In this document: in pieces, positions 20,740-29,911 of the stretch
Position numbering within the stretch: the stretch's first letter is position 1
Layout: the number at the start of each line of letters is the position of its first letter
Source: Wenzhouxiangella limi
GTDB taxonomy: Bacteria; Pseudomonadota; Gammaproteobacteria; Xanthomonadales; Wenzhouxiangellaceae
Assembly: GCF_010499265.1 (NCBI RefSeq)
Contig: NZ_JAAGSC010000034.1
Coordinates: 1 to 64,000, forward strand
DNA length: 64,000 bases
Direction: 5' to 3'
Notes under the pieces: model-generated
Seen by the model: the letters and a program-made list of their open reading frames with translations, nothing else
The model's database searches: none
Told to the model about the DNA's origin: nothing
Made by a program: the position numbers and the translations under genes

Positions 20740-23169
20740 CTAGAAAACCTGTCCGAATGTGAACTGCAGCGCCTGGGTATCGTCGCCGTCGCGCTCGCGC
20801 AAGGGGGTGGCCAGGTTGATGATGATCGGACCGATCGGGGCCTGCCAGGTCAGCGAGATGCCGGTCGAGGCGCGCAGCAGGTCGCTGTCGAAGGTGTCGA
20901 CATCCCGGAACACGTTGCCGACGTCGACAAACCAGGCCAGGCGGGTGCCGCTGGCCTCGACGAACGGGATCGGAAAGGCCAGCTCGGTCCCGAAAACGAC
21001 CTTGAAGTCGCCGCCGACAGAGCGGCAGAACTGATCCTTCGGCCCCAGCGAGTTGTCGTCGAAGCCGCGGATGTCGGACACGCCGCCGCCGAAGAAATGC
21101 TCGTAGAACGGCAGGCCCTGGTCGATGGTCACGATCTCGTCGAGCTGGCAGTTGCCGGCCAGGCGCACGGGTTCGACCGCTTCCAGGCCCAGATCGCTGT
21201 CGTAGCTGTCGTAGGCATCGCCGTAGGAGACGTCGCCGCGCAGGCTGAACGCCATCCGCCTGCCGATCGGCCAGTACTTGCGGCCACGGTAGCTGAGCTT
21301 GTAGAACTCGCGCGAGCTGCCCGGCACGGCGATTTCTGCGGTCAGCCGATTGAGCGAGCCGCGGGTGGGGTTGAGGAAATGGTTGCGGTTGTCGCGCGAG
21401 AAGGTGGTATCGAAGCGGAAGGTGGTCACGCGCCGCTCGCTGCTCGACAGGAAGCCGTCCTGGTCTTCGTCGAGCGAAATGCCCAAGGGGCGGTCGGCCG
21501 GCACCCGCACGACGATGTTGCTGTCGGGGTCTTCCGGGTCCTCCGGCACAAACACGGCCGGCAGGTTGATATCCACCCGCTGGGCCGAGGCGCCGAAGCG
21601 CAGGAAGCTCAGTTCGGTGATGGGGAAGCCGTAGTTGACCCCGGCCGCCGCCTGGCTGGTCGAAAACGAGGAAATGTTGGCTCGGCCCTGGTCGAACTCG
21701 GTGTAGCGCAGGAAAAAGCCGCGCGAGACCCCGTCGTCGGTGTAGAAGGGGTTGGTGTAGTTCAAGCTGGCCTGGGTCAGGATCCGGCTGCGGCTGACCG
21801 AAAAGCCGACCCGCCGCCCGGAGCCCAGAAAGTTGTCCTGCTCGACCGAGATCGAGGCAATCAGCCCCTGGATCTGCGAATACCCGAGACCGACCTGAAA
21901 GCTGCCCGAGGGCTGTTCCTCGACGCTGATGACGATATCGATCTGGTCTTCGGTGCCGTCGACCGGATTGGTTTCGACGTTGACGTTTTCGAAAAAGCCC
22001 AGGCGCTGGATGCGCAGACGCGATCGGTCCAGCGCGGCCTGCGAGAACCAGCCGCCCTCGAACTGCCGCATCTCCCGGCGCAGCACTTCGTCCTTGGTCT
22101 GGGTGTTGCCCTGGAACTCGATCCGGCGCACATAAACGCGCTGGCCCGGGTCGATGGAAAAGTTGATTTCAACCTCGTTGGTGTCGCGGTCGATGCGCGG
22201 GACCGGGTTGACGTTGGCGAAGGCGTATCCGATGTTGGCCAGGATGGCCGAGATGTTGTCCACGCTCTGCTCGATATCGCTGCGCGAGAATCGTCCGCCG
22301 TCTTGCACCATGATCAACTGGCGCAGAGTGGATTCGGCCAGGATCAGCTCACCGGTCAGGACCACGTCGCTGACGGTGAACACCTCACCCTCGCGGATGT
22401 TGGCGGTAATGAAAATGTCCTGCTTGTCGGGGCTGATGGAAACCTGGGTGGACTCGATGGCGAAGTCGATAAAGCCGCGATCGAGGTAGAAAGAGCGCAA
22501 GGCTTCCAGATCACCCGACAGCTTTTCGCTGGTGTACTGGTTGCGTCCGCGCCAGAAGAACAGCCCGCGCGTGGTGTGGGACTCGAAGTCCTCGCGCAGT
22601 TCGTCTTCGCTGAAGCTTTCGTTGCCGACCACGTTCAGGTGACGGATGCGGGCCTGGTCGCCTTCGTCGATGATGATCGACAGGCCGACGCGATTGCGGG
22701 CCAGTTCGCTGATGCGCGTGTCGACGTCCACACCGTAATAGCCGCGGCCGAAATACTGCCGGACCAGCTCCTGGCTGACCCGGTCCAGGCTGAGCTGGTC
22801 AAAGATTTCGCCTTCGGCAATGCCGATGCCCGCCAGCGCCGGCATCAGGTCATCGTTCTTGATCTGGCGGTTGCCGGTGATGGTAACCGAGGCGATGGCC
22901 GGCCGTTCCTGGACCGTGATCACCAGTGTGTCGTTCTCGCGAGCCAGCTGGATGTCGCTGAAAAAACCGGTCCGGTACAGATCGCGGATCGTGCTGCGTC
23001 CGATCGCCGGGGTGAGCTGATCGCCCACCTCGACCGGGATGAAGCTGAAGACATTGCCCTCCGAGATTCTTTGCAGCCCTTCGACCCGGATATCGCCGAT
23101 GCGGAAGCTCTCGCCAACGGCATGACCGGAGACGAACAGCACGATGAGCAGCAAGCAGAGTCGTTTCAT
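20740..23169 (-). CDS. bamA: Outer membrane protein assembly factor BamA
   Basis: BamA is the Omp85-family core of the beta-barrel assembly machine in the outer membrane. The 809-residue protein has a signal peptide ending near VGES, five POTRA domains over about residues 22-420 (IRVEGLQRISEGNVFSFIP begins the first) and a C-terminal 16-strand barrel. The barrel contains the conserved RGF-type loop block VSDIRGFDDNSLGP, and the chain ends in Phe as outer membrane barrels do. AAAGGA lies just upstream of the ATG. It sits between rseP and skp, the classical sigma-E-linked envelope operon. Confidence 0.96.
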   Translation of the reverse strand: MKRLCLLLIVLFVSGHAVGESFRIGDIRVEGLQRISEGNVFSFIPVEVGDQLTPAIGRSTIRDLYRTGFFSDIQLARENDTLVITVQERPAIASVTITGNRQIKNDDLMPALAGIGIAEGEIFDQLSLDRVSQELVRQYFGRGYYGVDVDTRISELARNRVGLSIIIDEGDQARIRHLNVVGNESFSEDELREDFESHTTRGLFFWRGRNQYTSEKLSGDLEALRSFYLDRGFIDFAIESTQVSISPDKQDIFITANIREGEVFTVSDVVLTGELILAESTLRQLIMVQDGGRFSRSDIEQSVDNISAILANIGYAFANVNPVPRIDRDTNEVEINFSIDPGQRVYVRRIEFQGNTQTKDEVLRREMRQFEGGWFSQAALDRSRLRIQRLGFFENVNVETNPVDGTEDQIDIVISVEEQPSGSFQVGLGYSQIQGLIASISVEQDNFLGSGRRVGFSVSRSRILTQASLNYTNPFYTDDGVSRGFFLRYTEFDQGRANISSFSTSQAAAGVNYGFPITELSFLRFGASAQRVDINLPAVFVPEDPEDPDSNIVVRVPADRPLGISLDEDQDGFLSSSERRVTTFRFDTTFSRDNRNHFLNPTRGSLNRLTAEIAVPGSSREFYKLSYRGRKYWPIGRRMAFSLRGDVSYGDAYDSYDSDLGLEAVEPVRLAGNCQLDEIVTIDQGLPFYEHFFGGGVSDIRGFDDNSLGPKDQFCRSVGGDFKVVFGTELAFPIPFVEASGTRLAWFVDVGNVFRDVDTFDSDLLRASTGISLTWQAPIGPIIINLATPLRERDGDDTQALQFTFGQVF

Positions 23170-23219
23170 GATTCCTTTCCGTTTGGCCCCGGTAAATGCT
23201 CCCCGCAGGGCGCCGCAGT

Positions 23220-24590
23220 TTAGGTGATCAGACGTAAGATATCGTTAAATATGGCCAGACTCATCAGGCCCAGCACCATGACCAGCCCCAGGTACTGACC
23301 TGCAATCTGGATCGACTCGGAAACCGGCGATCCCTTGATCACCTCAACCGTGTAGTAGAGCAGGTGGCCGCCGTCGAGCATGGGGATGGGCATCAGGTTG
23401 ATGATGGCCAGCGAAAGGCTGATCAGACCAAGAAAAAACAGAAACCGCGACAGCCCCAGCTGCGCCGAGCTGTCGGCCATCTGCGCGATCGTGATCGGCC
23501 CCGACAGGTTGCTCAGCGAAGCCTTGCCGGTGATCATGCGGCCCAGGATACCCAGAGTGGCGGTGGTCAGACGCCAGGTTTCACCCACGGCCTGGCCGAG
23601 CGCCTCGACCGGGCCGTGGCGCAGCACGACAAACGCCCGCTGCATTTCGGCCTGGGTCGCGGCGTCGGGCGGTGGTGCCTGGATACCGATGACCGGACGT
23701 CCCTGGTCGAGCGCCGGCGTGATGCTGCGTTCGAGCACCCGGCCGTCACGCTCGACCGTGAGGTCAATGGTGCGAACTTCGCCGTTTTCGTCCAGGGCCT
23801 GGGCCGGGATCAGCGTGGCGATGTCGCGCCAGTCCGAAACCGGTTCGTCGCCGATGCTGACCAGACGGTCGCCGGCGGCCAGGCCGGCCGCATCGGCGGC
23901 TGAGCCGGCCTGAACCTCGCCGATGCGTGGCGGAAGCGGCGGTCGCCACGGCTGCATGCCCAGGTGTTCCAGCGTGTCTTCTTCGTTGAAATCGGGGCCC
24001 AACTGCCCCAGCGGCAGTCGCACCGAGCGGGTGGCGCCGGAGCGATTCTCGACCTCGACGGTTGTTTCCCTGCGGTCCAGCGCCGGCTTCATCAGCCCGA
24101 GCATCGCATGGGTCCAGGAATCGGCCCGACGTCCGTCGACATGGGTGATCATGTCGCCTTCGTTCAGGCCGGCCTCGGCCGCCAGGCCGGTGGTCGGACC
24201 GAGCACGGGGCGGGTTTCCGGCACCCCGACGACAAACATCAACCAGAAAGCGGCGACAGCAAAGATCAGGTTGAATACGGGGCCGGCGGCAACGATGGCC
24301 ATGCGCTGGCCGACCGGCTTGCGGTTGAAGGCTTCGTGCTGATGTTCGGGCGTCACGGTCTGCTCGCGCTCGTCGAGCATCTTGACGTAGCCGCCCAGGG
24401 GAATGGCAGCGACCTGGTAGCAGGTGCCGTCGCGCGCCGTGCGCGAAAACAGGGCGCGGCCGAACCCGACCGAGAACGTCAAAACCCGTACGCCGCAGCG
24501 GCGCGCAACCCAGAAATGTCCGAACTCGTGAAAGGTCACGAGCAGGCCGAGTGCGACCAGCAACCAGAAAACGGGGCCTAATATGTCCAT
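23220..24590 (-). CDS. rseP: Site-2 zinc metalloprotease RseP
   Basis: RseP performs the intramembrane cleavage of anti-sigma factor RseA, after DegS, to release sigma-E in response to outer membrane stress. It also clears signal peptides. The 456-residue protein has the zinc motif HEFGH at about residues 21-25 in the first membrane helix. Two PDZ domains follow in the middle (ETRPVLGPTTGLAAEAGLNEGD and the second at IGEVQAGSAADAAGLAAGD, each seen in part). The C-terminal LDGGHLLYY motif supplies the third metal ligand. In nearly all gammaproteobacteria dxr lies between cdsA and this gene; here only 62 non-coding bases separate them. Confidence 0.95.
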   Translation of the reverse strand: MDILGPVFWLLVALGLLVTFHEFGHFWVARRCGVRVLTFSVGFGRALFSRTARDGTCYQVAAIPLGGYVKMLDEREQTVTPEHQHEAFNRKPVGQRMAIVAAGPVFNLIFAVAAFWLMFVVGVPETRPVLGPTTGLAAEAGLNEGDMITHVDGRRADSWTHAMLGLMKPALDRRETTVEVENRSGATRSVRLPLGQLGPDFNEEDTLEHLGMQPWRPPLPPRIGEVQAGSAADAAGLAAGDRLVSIGDEPVSDWRDIATLIPAQALDENGEVRTIDLTVERDGRVLERSITPALDQGRPVIGIQAPPPDAATQAEMQRAFVVLRHGPVEALGQAVGETWRLTTATLGILGRMITGKASLSNLSGPITIAQMADSSAQLGLSRFLFFLGLISLSLAIINLMPIPMLDGGHLLYYTVEVIKGSPVSESIQIAGQYLGLVMVLGLMSLAIFNDILRLIT

Positions 24591-24652
24591 GCCAATTTGC
24601 GAATCCTATGGGCTGCGTATTGTATGGGCAATGCCGGGAGCAAATGGTTCGC

Positions 24653-25453
24653 TCACTGGCCCCACCATAACCAGGCCAGCGCGAAGAAAGGCAGCGCGGC
24701 GCCGAGGCTGTCGAAGCGATCCAGCAGGCCACCGTGGCCGGGCAGCAGCGAGGAGCTGTCCTTGAGTCCCTGCTGGCGCTTGAACAGGCTGATGAGCAGA
24801 TCACCGCCGATCGACACGGCGGCCAGGACAAGACCGATCGCTGCGGCCGGGCCGGGCGCGAACGGCGCCCCGGGGAAGGCCAGCGCGGTGCCGGCCGAGA
24901 CCAGGGTTGCGGCCAGCAGACCGCCGAGCGCCCCGGCGCGGGTCTTGCCCGGGCTGATGCGCGGCGCCAGACGCGCCCCGCCGATGGCCCTGCCGCTGAA
25001 ATAGGCGCCGATATCGGCTGCGGCGATAATGCCGACCACCAGCAGCACCAGCCACGGCGATTGCGCCTGCAGCAGCGAAAGCGACAGCCAGGCGCTCAGC
25101 AAGATAACGGCCAGGGCGACGAGCTTCAGGCCGCGCAGATGGCGCCCGAAGTTCGGCTGTCCCAGCCACAGCAGCATGACCAGCCAGGCAAGCACCGCCA
25201 GGCTCAGCGCCAGCCCCGGCAGAGCCGAATTCAGCAAAAGGTGTAAAACCAGCGCGACCAGCAGCAGGCAACCGGCAAACGCCAGCCACTGGATTGGCTC
25301 GGGAAGCCCGGCCAGTCGACCCGCTTCCCGGCCGGCGACCCCCAACAGCAAAACGCCGGCGGCGATCGAAAACGCTGCCGGCGGGAGGAAGAACAGCAAT
25401 CCCAGGCCCACGGCCGCCATGGCCACGGCGGTGAGAAACCGGGTTTTAAGCAC
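24653..25453 (-). CDS. cdsA: Phosphatidate cytidylyltransferase CdsA
   Basis: CdsA makes CDP-diacylglycerol from phosphatidic acid and CTP in the inner membrane, the branch point for all phospholipids. The 266-residue polytopic protein has about seven hydrophobic segments and the family signature near the C-terminus, GLKDSSSLLPGHGGLLDRFDS, seen as KDSSSLLPGHGG and LLDRFDS. A GTG start at 25453 overlaps the uppS stop region by 8 bases. Its product feeds PssA, also in this window. Confidence 0.93.
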   Translation of the reverse strand: MLKTRFLTAVAMAAVGLGLLFFLPPAAFSIAAGVLLLGVAGREAGRLAGLPEPIQWLAFAGCLLLVALVLHLLLNSALPGLALSLAVLAWLVMLLWLGQPNFGRHLRGLKLVALAVILLSAWLSLSLLQAQSPWLVLLVVGIIAAADIGAYFSGRAIGGARLAPRISPGKTRAGALGGLLAATLVSAGTALAFPGAPFAPGPAAAIGLVLAAVSIGGDLLISLFKRQQGLKDSSSLLPGHGGLLDRFDSLGAALPFFALAWLWWGQ

Positions 25454-26174
25454 TCTGGACCTGGCTCAACCCGCCGAAGCGACGTTCGCGACCGGCATAG
25501 TCCATCAGGGCTTCATCCAGCGCCTCGGCGCCGAAATCCGGCCACAGCACCTCGGAAAAATACAGTTCGGTGTAGGCGATTTGCCAGAGCAGAAAGTTTG
25601 ACAGACGCTTCTCGCCGCCGGTCCGGATGAAAAGGTCCGGTGACGGCAGGCAGGCCAGGGTCAGCTCTTCACCAAGGTGCTCCTCGGTCAGGTCTTCGGC
25701 GGCCAGATTGCCGGTGGCGGCTTTGGCGGCGATTCGCCGGGCGGCGGCAACGATGTCGCTGCGGCCGCTGTAGTTGACCGCCACATTGAGCTGCAGCCGC
25801 TGATTGCGGCAGGTCAGCTGCTCGGCCTGCGCCATGCCGTTACGCAGGCTGGGATTGAAAACGGAGCGGCCACCGATGAAATTGATCCGCACGCCGTGTT
25901 GGTGCAGTTCGCGCACGTCCTTGTTGAGGGCCTTGAGAAACAGGTCGAGGAGCTTGCGCACCTCGGTTCTCGGCCGGCGCCAGTTCTCGCAGGAAAAGGC
26001 AAAGACCGTCAGCACCTCGATATCGCGCCGGATGGCGGCTTCGATGGTGCGTTTGAGCGCATCGCTGCCGGCCTGGTGCCCGTACGAGCGCGGCTTTCCG
26101 CGGCGCATGGCCCAGCGCCCATTGCCGTCCATGACAATGGCGACGTGGCGAGGAACATCGACGGCGTCACTCAC
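25446..26174 (-). CDS. uppS: Undecaprenyl diphosphate synthase UppS
   Basis: UppS is the cis-prenyltransferase that extends farnesyl diphosphate with eight IPP units to undecaprenyl diphosphate, the carrier lipid for peptidoglycan and O-antigen. The 242-residue protein has HVAIVMDGNGRWA with the catalytic Asp, the GHQAGSDAL block, FAFSCENWRRP, and the C-terminal PSPDLFIRTGGEKRLSNFLL substrate region. It starts with GTG at 26174, one base after the frr stop. Together with ispA it shows that the cell makes and uses C5 isoprenoid units. Confidence 0.95.
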   Translation of the reverse strand: MSDAVDVPRHVAIVMDGNGRWAMRRGKPRSYGHQAGSDALKRTIEAAIRRDIEVLTVFAFSCENWRRPRTEVRKLLDLFLKALNKDVRELHQHGVRINFIGGRSVFNPSLRNGMAQAEQLTCRNQRLQLNVAVNYSGRSDIVAAARRIAAKAATGNLAAEDLTEEHLGEELTLACLPSPDLFIRTGGEKRLSNFLLWQIAYTELYFSEVLWPDFGAEALDEALMDYAGRERRFGGLSQVQSA

Positions 26175-26175
26175 C

Positions 26176-26733
26176 TCAGATCTCCATCAGTTCCTTTTCC
26201 TTGACGCCGACGAGTTCGTCGACCTCGGCAACGTAGCGATCGGTGAGCTGCTGGATCATGGTCTCGCCGCGACGGACATCGTCTTCGGTGAGTTCCTTTT
26301 CTTTCTGAAACTCCTTGAGTTGATGATTGGCGTCTCTGCGAATGTTGCGAATGGCGACCTTGGCCTGTTCGCCCTCCTGGTGGACCACCTTGACCAGGTC
26401 GGCGCGCCGTTCCTCGGTCAGCGCCGGCAGCGGCACCCGAATGTTGACGCCGGCCGTGGCCGGGTTGAGCCCGAGGTCGGAGGTCATGATGGCTTTCTCG
26501 ATCTTGCCGACCATGGATTTGTCGAAGGGGACCACGCTCAGGGTGCGGGCATCCTCGGCGTTGATGTTGGCGGCCTGGTTGAGCGGTACTTCGGAGCCGT
26601 AGTAGTCGACGGTGACGTGTTCGAGCAGGCTGGGGTGCGCCCGTCCAGTGCGAATCTTGGCCAGTTCGGTGCGCAGAACCCCGACGCTTTTGGCCATGCG
26701 CGAGTCGGCCTCGCCGTTGATCTCTTTGAGCAT
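26176..26733 (-). CDS. frr: Ribosome recycling factor
   Basis: RRF works with EF-G to split the post-termination ribosome. The 185-residue protein is full length, with the tRNA-mimic three-helix bundle sequence [45 protein letters not shown] as adjoining blocks, and the coiled-coil helices at both ends. The tsf-pyrH-frr order is conserved. An 88-base gap separates it from pyrH and holds a TACAAT hexamer (26786-26781) that could give it its own promoter. Confidence 0.96.
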   Translation of the reverse strand: MLKEINGEADSRMAKSVGVLRTELAKIRTGRAHPSLLEHVTVDYYGSEVPLNQAANINAEDARTLSVVPFDKSMVGKIEKAIMTSDLGLNPATAGVNIRVPLPALTEERRADLVKVVHQEGEQAKVAIRNIRRDANHQLKEFQKEKELTEDDVRRGETMIQQLTDRYVAEVDELVGVKEKELMEI

Positions 26734-26821
26734 GATCTACCTCTTGATTGCCTGCGCCTTTTTAAGGCGGTCAATCCGGCATTGTAAGTCCACAGCGGCC
26801 CCGTCCGGCAGCCGATCTCGT

Positions 26822-27565
26822 TCAGCCGACCAGCGTCCCCACGTTTTCGCCGGTGATCAGGCGCTGCAGTTCACCGGGCTGGTTGAGGTTGATGATGCGG
26901 ATCGGCATCGACTGGTCGCGGCACAGCACGATGGCGTTGGTGTCCATGACCTGAAGCTTGCGCTCGATCACCTCGTCGTAGCTGATGTGGTCGTAGCGGC
27001 GGGCTTCCGGGTCGGTCATCGGGTCGGCGGTGTAGATGCCGTCGACCTTGGTGGCCTTGATCATCAGATCGGCCCCGATCTCGATCGCGCGCAGGCTGGC
27101 CGCGGTATCGGTGGTGAAGAACGGGTTGCCGGTGCCGGCGGCAAAGATCACGGCGCGCTGCTTTTGCAGGTGTCGAATGGCGCGTCGGCGAATGTAATCC
27201 TCGCAGACCTCTCGAACCGAGACCGCCGACATCACTCGCGTGGTCACCCCGGCCCGCTCGAGCGCGTCCTGCATGGCCAGCGCGTTCATGACCGTGGCCA
27301 GCATGCCCATGTGATCGCCGGTGACCCGGTCGATGCCGGAGGCCGAAAGCCCCTTGCCGCGAAAGATGTTGCCGCCGCCAACGACCACGCCGATCTCGAC
27401 GCCGGCCTCGATGACCGCCGCCACTTCAGCGGCGATACGCGAACTGACCTTGGGGTCAATGCCGTAGTCCAGTTCTCCCAGCAGGGCTTCGCCGCTGATT
27501 TTCAGCAGTACCCGGCGAATGCCGTGCGGCGCATTGCTCGCGGCGTTGTCATCGCTGTCGGACAT
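26822..27565 (-). CDS. pyrH: UMP kinase PyrH
   Basis: PyrH phosphorylates UMP to UDP and is allosterically controlled by GTP and UTP; it belongs to the amino acid kinase fold, unlike eukaryotic UMP/CMP kinases. The protein shows [56 protein letters not shown] and [11 protein letters not shown] give the ATG at 27565 (247 residues); a GTG at 27574 three codons upstream is equally possible because neither has a well-spaced ribosome-binding site. UDP and UTP feed CTP synthesis by pyrG elsewhere in the window. Confidence 0.95.
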   Translation of the reverse strand: MSDSDDNAASNAPHGIRRVLLKISGEALLGELDYGIDPKVSSRIAAEVAAVIEAGVEIGVVVGGGNIFRGKGLSASGIDRVTGDHMGMLATVMNALAMQDALERAGVTTRVMSAVSVREVCEDYIRRRAIRHLQKQRAVIFAAGTGNPFFTTDTAASLRAIEIGADLMIKATKVDGIYTADPMTDPEARRYDHISYDEVIERKLQVMDTNAIVLCRDQSMPIRIINLNQPGELQRLITGENVGTLVG

Positions 27566-27582
27566 GCCTGCCACGGAGCCGA

Positions 27583-28452
27583 TCAGTCGCCCCGAGCCTG
27601 TTGCATGACTTCGGCGGCGAAGTCGCTTTCTTCCTTCTCGATACCTTCGCCCACTTCCAGGCGAACAAACTCCAGCACCTCGATGCCCTTGCCCTTGACC
27701 AGCTTGCCCACGGTGATATCCCCGTCCTTGACGAACGGCTGGCCGGTCAGGGTGATTTCGGCCAGATGCTTGTTCAGCCGACCGGACACCATCTTCTCGA
27801 TGATTTCCGGCGGTTTGCCGCTTTCGGCAGCCTGGGCGACGAGGATGTCTTTTTCCTTTGCCACTGCTTCGGGGGGCACGTCAGCGACGTCACGATAGGC
27901 CGGGTTGAGCGCGGCCACGTGCATGGCGATGTCGCGCGCCAGCTCGACGTCGTCGCCGGTGGTGGCCGCCAGGACGCCGATGCGGCCGCCATGAACGTAG
28001 CTGGCAACAACGCCATTGTCGGTCTTCAGATGCGCCAGTCGGCGCAGCTGGATGTTTTCACCCAGCTTGGCGACCAGCTGCTGGCGGGTATCTTCCACGC
28101 TCTGGCCGCTGGCCAGGCTCTCTGCGCTGAGCGCGTCGATGCTGTCCACGTTCAGGGCGAGCTCGGCGACTTCCTCGGCGAATGCCCGGAAATTGGCGTC
28201 TTTGGCGACGAAATCGGTTTCGCAGTTGATTTCGACCAGGACCGAGTGGTGCTCATCGCCGGCCTGGATCACGCTGCCCTCGGCCGCGACGCGGCCGGAT
28301 TTCTTGTCGGCCTTGGCCAGTCCGGACTTGCGCAGATGCTCAATGGCGGTGTCCATGTCGCCGTCGGTCTCGACCAGCGCCTTTTTGCACTCCATCATTC
28401 CGGCGCCGGTGCGCTCGCGGAGTTCCTTGACCTGTGCTGCGGTAATGCTCAT
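27583..28452 (-). CDS. tsf: Elongation factor Ts
   Basis: EF-Ts exchanges GDP for GTP on EF-Tu. The 289-residue protein has the N-terminal UBA-like domain [19 protein letters not shown], the [21 protein letters not shown] block, and the core signature [15 protein letters not shown]-terminal coiled-coil segment contacts EF-Tu. The ATG at 28452 has AAGGAAA about 6 bases upstream and matches the normal start. It follows rpsB by 29 bases. Confidence 0.97.
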   Translation of the reverse strand: MSITAAQVKELRERTGAGMMECKKALVETDGDMDTAIEHLRKSGLAKADKKSGRVAAEGSVIQAGDEHHSVLVEINCETDFVAKDANFRAFAEEVAELALNVDSIDALSAESLASGQSVEDTRQQLVAKLGENIQLRRLAHLKTDNGVVASYVHGGRIGVLAATTGDDVELARDIAMHVAALNPAYRDVADVPPEAVAKEKDILVAQAAESGKPPEIIEKMVSGRLNKHLAEITLTGQPFVKDGDITVGKLVKGKGIEVLEFVRLEVGEGIEKEESDFAAEVMQQARGD

Positions 28453-28481
28453 CTTTGGTTTCCTTGACAATTCGGGTGGCT

Positions 28482-29561
28482 TCAGGCGTCGCCGTCTTTT
28501 GCCGCGGCCGCTTTGGTCACCGTTTTCTTTTTGGCGGCCTTTTTCTTGGTCGTCTTCTTGGCAGCAGCCTTTTTGGGTTCGGCGGCTTCTTCTGCGGTTG
28601 CTTCAGCTTCCGCCTCGTTCGTGATGGGCGCGGCCTGGGCCGGCTCGACCGGCGCAGTCTCCGGCGTCGGGGCGGTTTCAGCCGGCGCCTCGGTCGGTGT
28701 TTCGGGCGCTGTTTCGGGCGCTGGTTCAGCGGCCTTGGCTGCGGTTTTCTTGCGAGCGGTTTTCTTGGCCACACGCCCGCCGGCCTTGCGCGGCGCCTTG
28801 TCGTCGCTTTCAGACTCGACCGGGTTGCCTTCGGCGTCGAGTTCGACGAATTCATCGGCATTGCCGGCGGTCGTCGGCGCCGATGCGCGTCCTTCCAGGA
28901 TGGCGTCTGCAGCCAGCTGTGTGTAAAGACGGATGGCGCGGATGGCGTCGTCGTTGCCGGGGATCACGTAGTCGATGCCCTCCGGCGAGTGGTTGGTGTC
29001 GACTACCGCCACGACCGGAATCTTGAGCTTGCGGGCCTCGGCAATGGCGATGGACTCATGGCCGACGTCGATCACGAACAGGGCGTCGGGCAGGCCGTTC
29101 ATGTCCTTGATGCCGCCCAGGCTGCGCTCGAGCTTGTCGCGCTCGCGGGTGAGTTGGAGCACTTCCTTTTTCACCAGGCGCTCGAAGCTGCCGTCGCTTT
29201 CCATCTGCTCGAGTTCCTTGAGGCGATTGATGGATCCGCGAACGGTGCGGAAGTTGGTCAGCATGCCGCCGAGCCAGCGATGCGAAACATAGGGGCTGTT
29301 GCAGCGCTGCGCTTCCTCGGCGATGGCCTGGCCGGCGGCGCGCTTTGTGCCGACGAACATGATCGTGCCGCGGCGGCTGGCCAGACGGCTCAGGAAATCC
29401 AGCGATTCCTTGAGCAGCGGCAGTGATTCTTCCAGGTTGATGATGTGGATCTTGCCCCGGGCGCCGAAGATGAACGGCTCCATCCGGGGGTTCCAGTAGC
29501 GGGTCTGGTGACCGAAGTGCACGCCGGCTTCAAGCATCTGGCGCATGGTAACGTTGGGCAT
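28482..29561 (-). CDS. rpsB: 30S ribosomal protein S2 with long Lys/Ala/Pro/Glu C-terminal tail
   Basis: Residues 1 to about 232 are a normal S2: [22 protein letters not shown], the [12 protein letters not shown] block, [22 protein letters not shown] and the C-terminal [15 protein letters not shown]. Most S2 proteins stop at about 240 residues. This one runs to 359. The extra 120 or so residues begin after [11 protein letters not shown]. They contain a Lys/Arg/Ala patch ([14 protein letters not shown]), a Pro/Glu/Thr/Ala-rich stretch of about 45 residues, and a last basic patch ([19 protein letters not shown]). The tail stays in frame up to a clean TGA, and tsf follows normally, so a frameshift is unlikely. 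It should be a disordered extension; its role is unknown. Confidence 0.95.
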   Translation of the reverse strand: MPNVTMRQMLEAGVHFGHQTRYWNPRMEPFIFGARGKIHIINLEESLPLLKESLDFLSRLASRRGTIMFVGTKRAAGQAIAEEAQRCNSPYVSHRWLGGMLTNFRTVRGSINRLKELEQMESDGSFERLVKKEVLQLTRERDKLERSLGGIKDMNGLPDALFVIDVGHESIAIAEARKLKIPVVAVVDTNHSPEGIDYVIPGNDDAIRAIRLYTQLAADAILEGRASAPTTAGNADEFVELDAEGNPVESESDDKAPRKAGGRVAKKTARKKTAAKAAEPAPETAPETPTEAPAETAPTPETAPVEPAQAAPITNEAEAEATAEEAAEPKKAAAKKTTKKKAAKKKTVTKAAAAKDGDA

Positions 29562-29806
29562 TGCAGGTTCCTTTGTTTCTGCTGGACGCAGGCGCTGAGC
29601 TGGGCGAACGGTCTATGGCCGCTGCGACGGTGGTGCGCGCTTTGTCCGGGGTTTGGGCCTCCGCTGATCCCTTGCATGCGAACCTTGGCGGCGGGCGAAA
29701 GCCGGAGATTCCGGTTCCGATCCGACGCGGGCAACCCCGCACGCAGGTCACGATCAGCGTGTGTTTTTTGACCGCCGAGCAATCACCGGCTCGGCAAATC
29801 CCTGCA
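29562..29806 (-). other. rpsB 5' leader region
   Basis: The 350 bases between rpsB and trhO (29562-29911) hold no gene that I can support. Most of it would be the untranslated leader of the rpsB-tsf message. It begins with a 7-bp perfect stem, GCCGAGC (29795-29789) with GCTCGGC (29780-29774) and an 8-base loop, close to the predicted transcript start. AAAGGAACC precedes the rpsB ATG. S2 is known to repress rpsB-tsf in E. coli through the mRNA leader, so a leader structure with a similar role is possible. Small open frames inside the leader look like chance frames in GC-rich DNA. Confidence 0.45.
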
Positions 29807-29836
29807 ATTGTAGCCCTGCGGTGCGGGCTGCTGCAA
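29807..29836 (-). promoter_or_regulatory. Putative rpsB-tsf promoter
   Basis: On the minus strand TTGCAG (29836-29831) and TACAAT (29812-29807) are separated by 18 bases, close to the sigma-70 consensus. Transcription would start near 29800, leaving a leader of about 240 bases before rpsB. Confidence 0.55.
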
Positions 29837-29911
29837 CAACATTCTCGTGTTTTCCGTGCAGAGCCATGCTGATCTGCGCGCGTCGGCGGCGCGACGACTT
29901 ACAATGACGCC

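Noticed and set aside
20698-23223. 841-codon open frame on the plus strand opposite bamA
   Set aside because: BamA on the other strand has full POTRA and barrel motifs. The plus frame has no signal, start context or recognisable domain.
29390-29782. 130-codon open frame on the minus strand across the rpsB leader and start
   Set aside because: It overlaps rpsB in another frame, has low-complexity basic composition and no conserved features.
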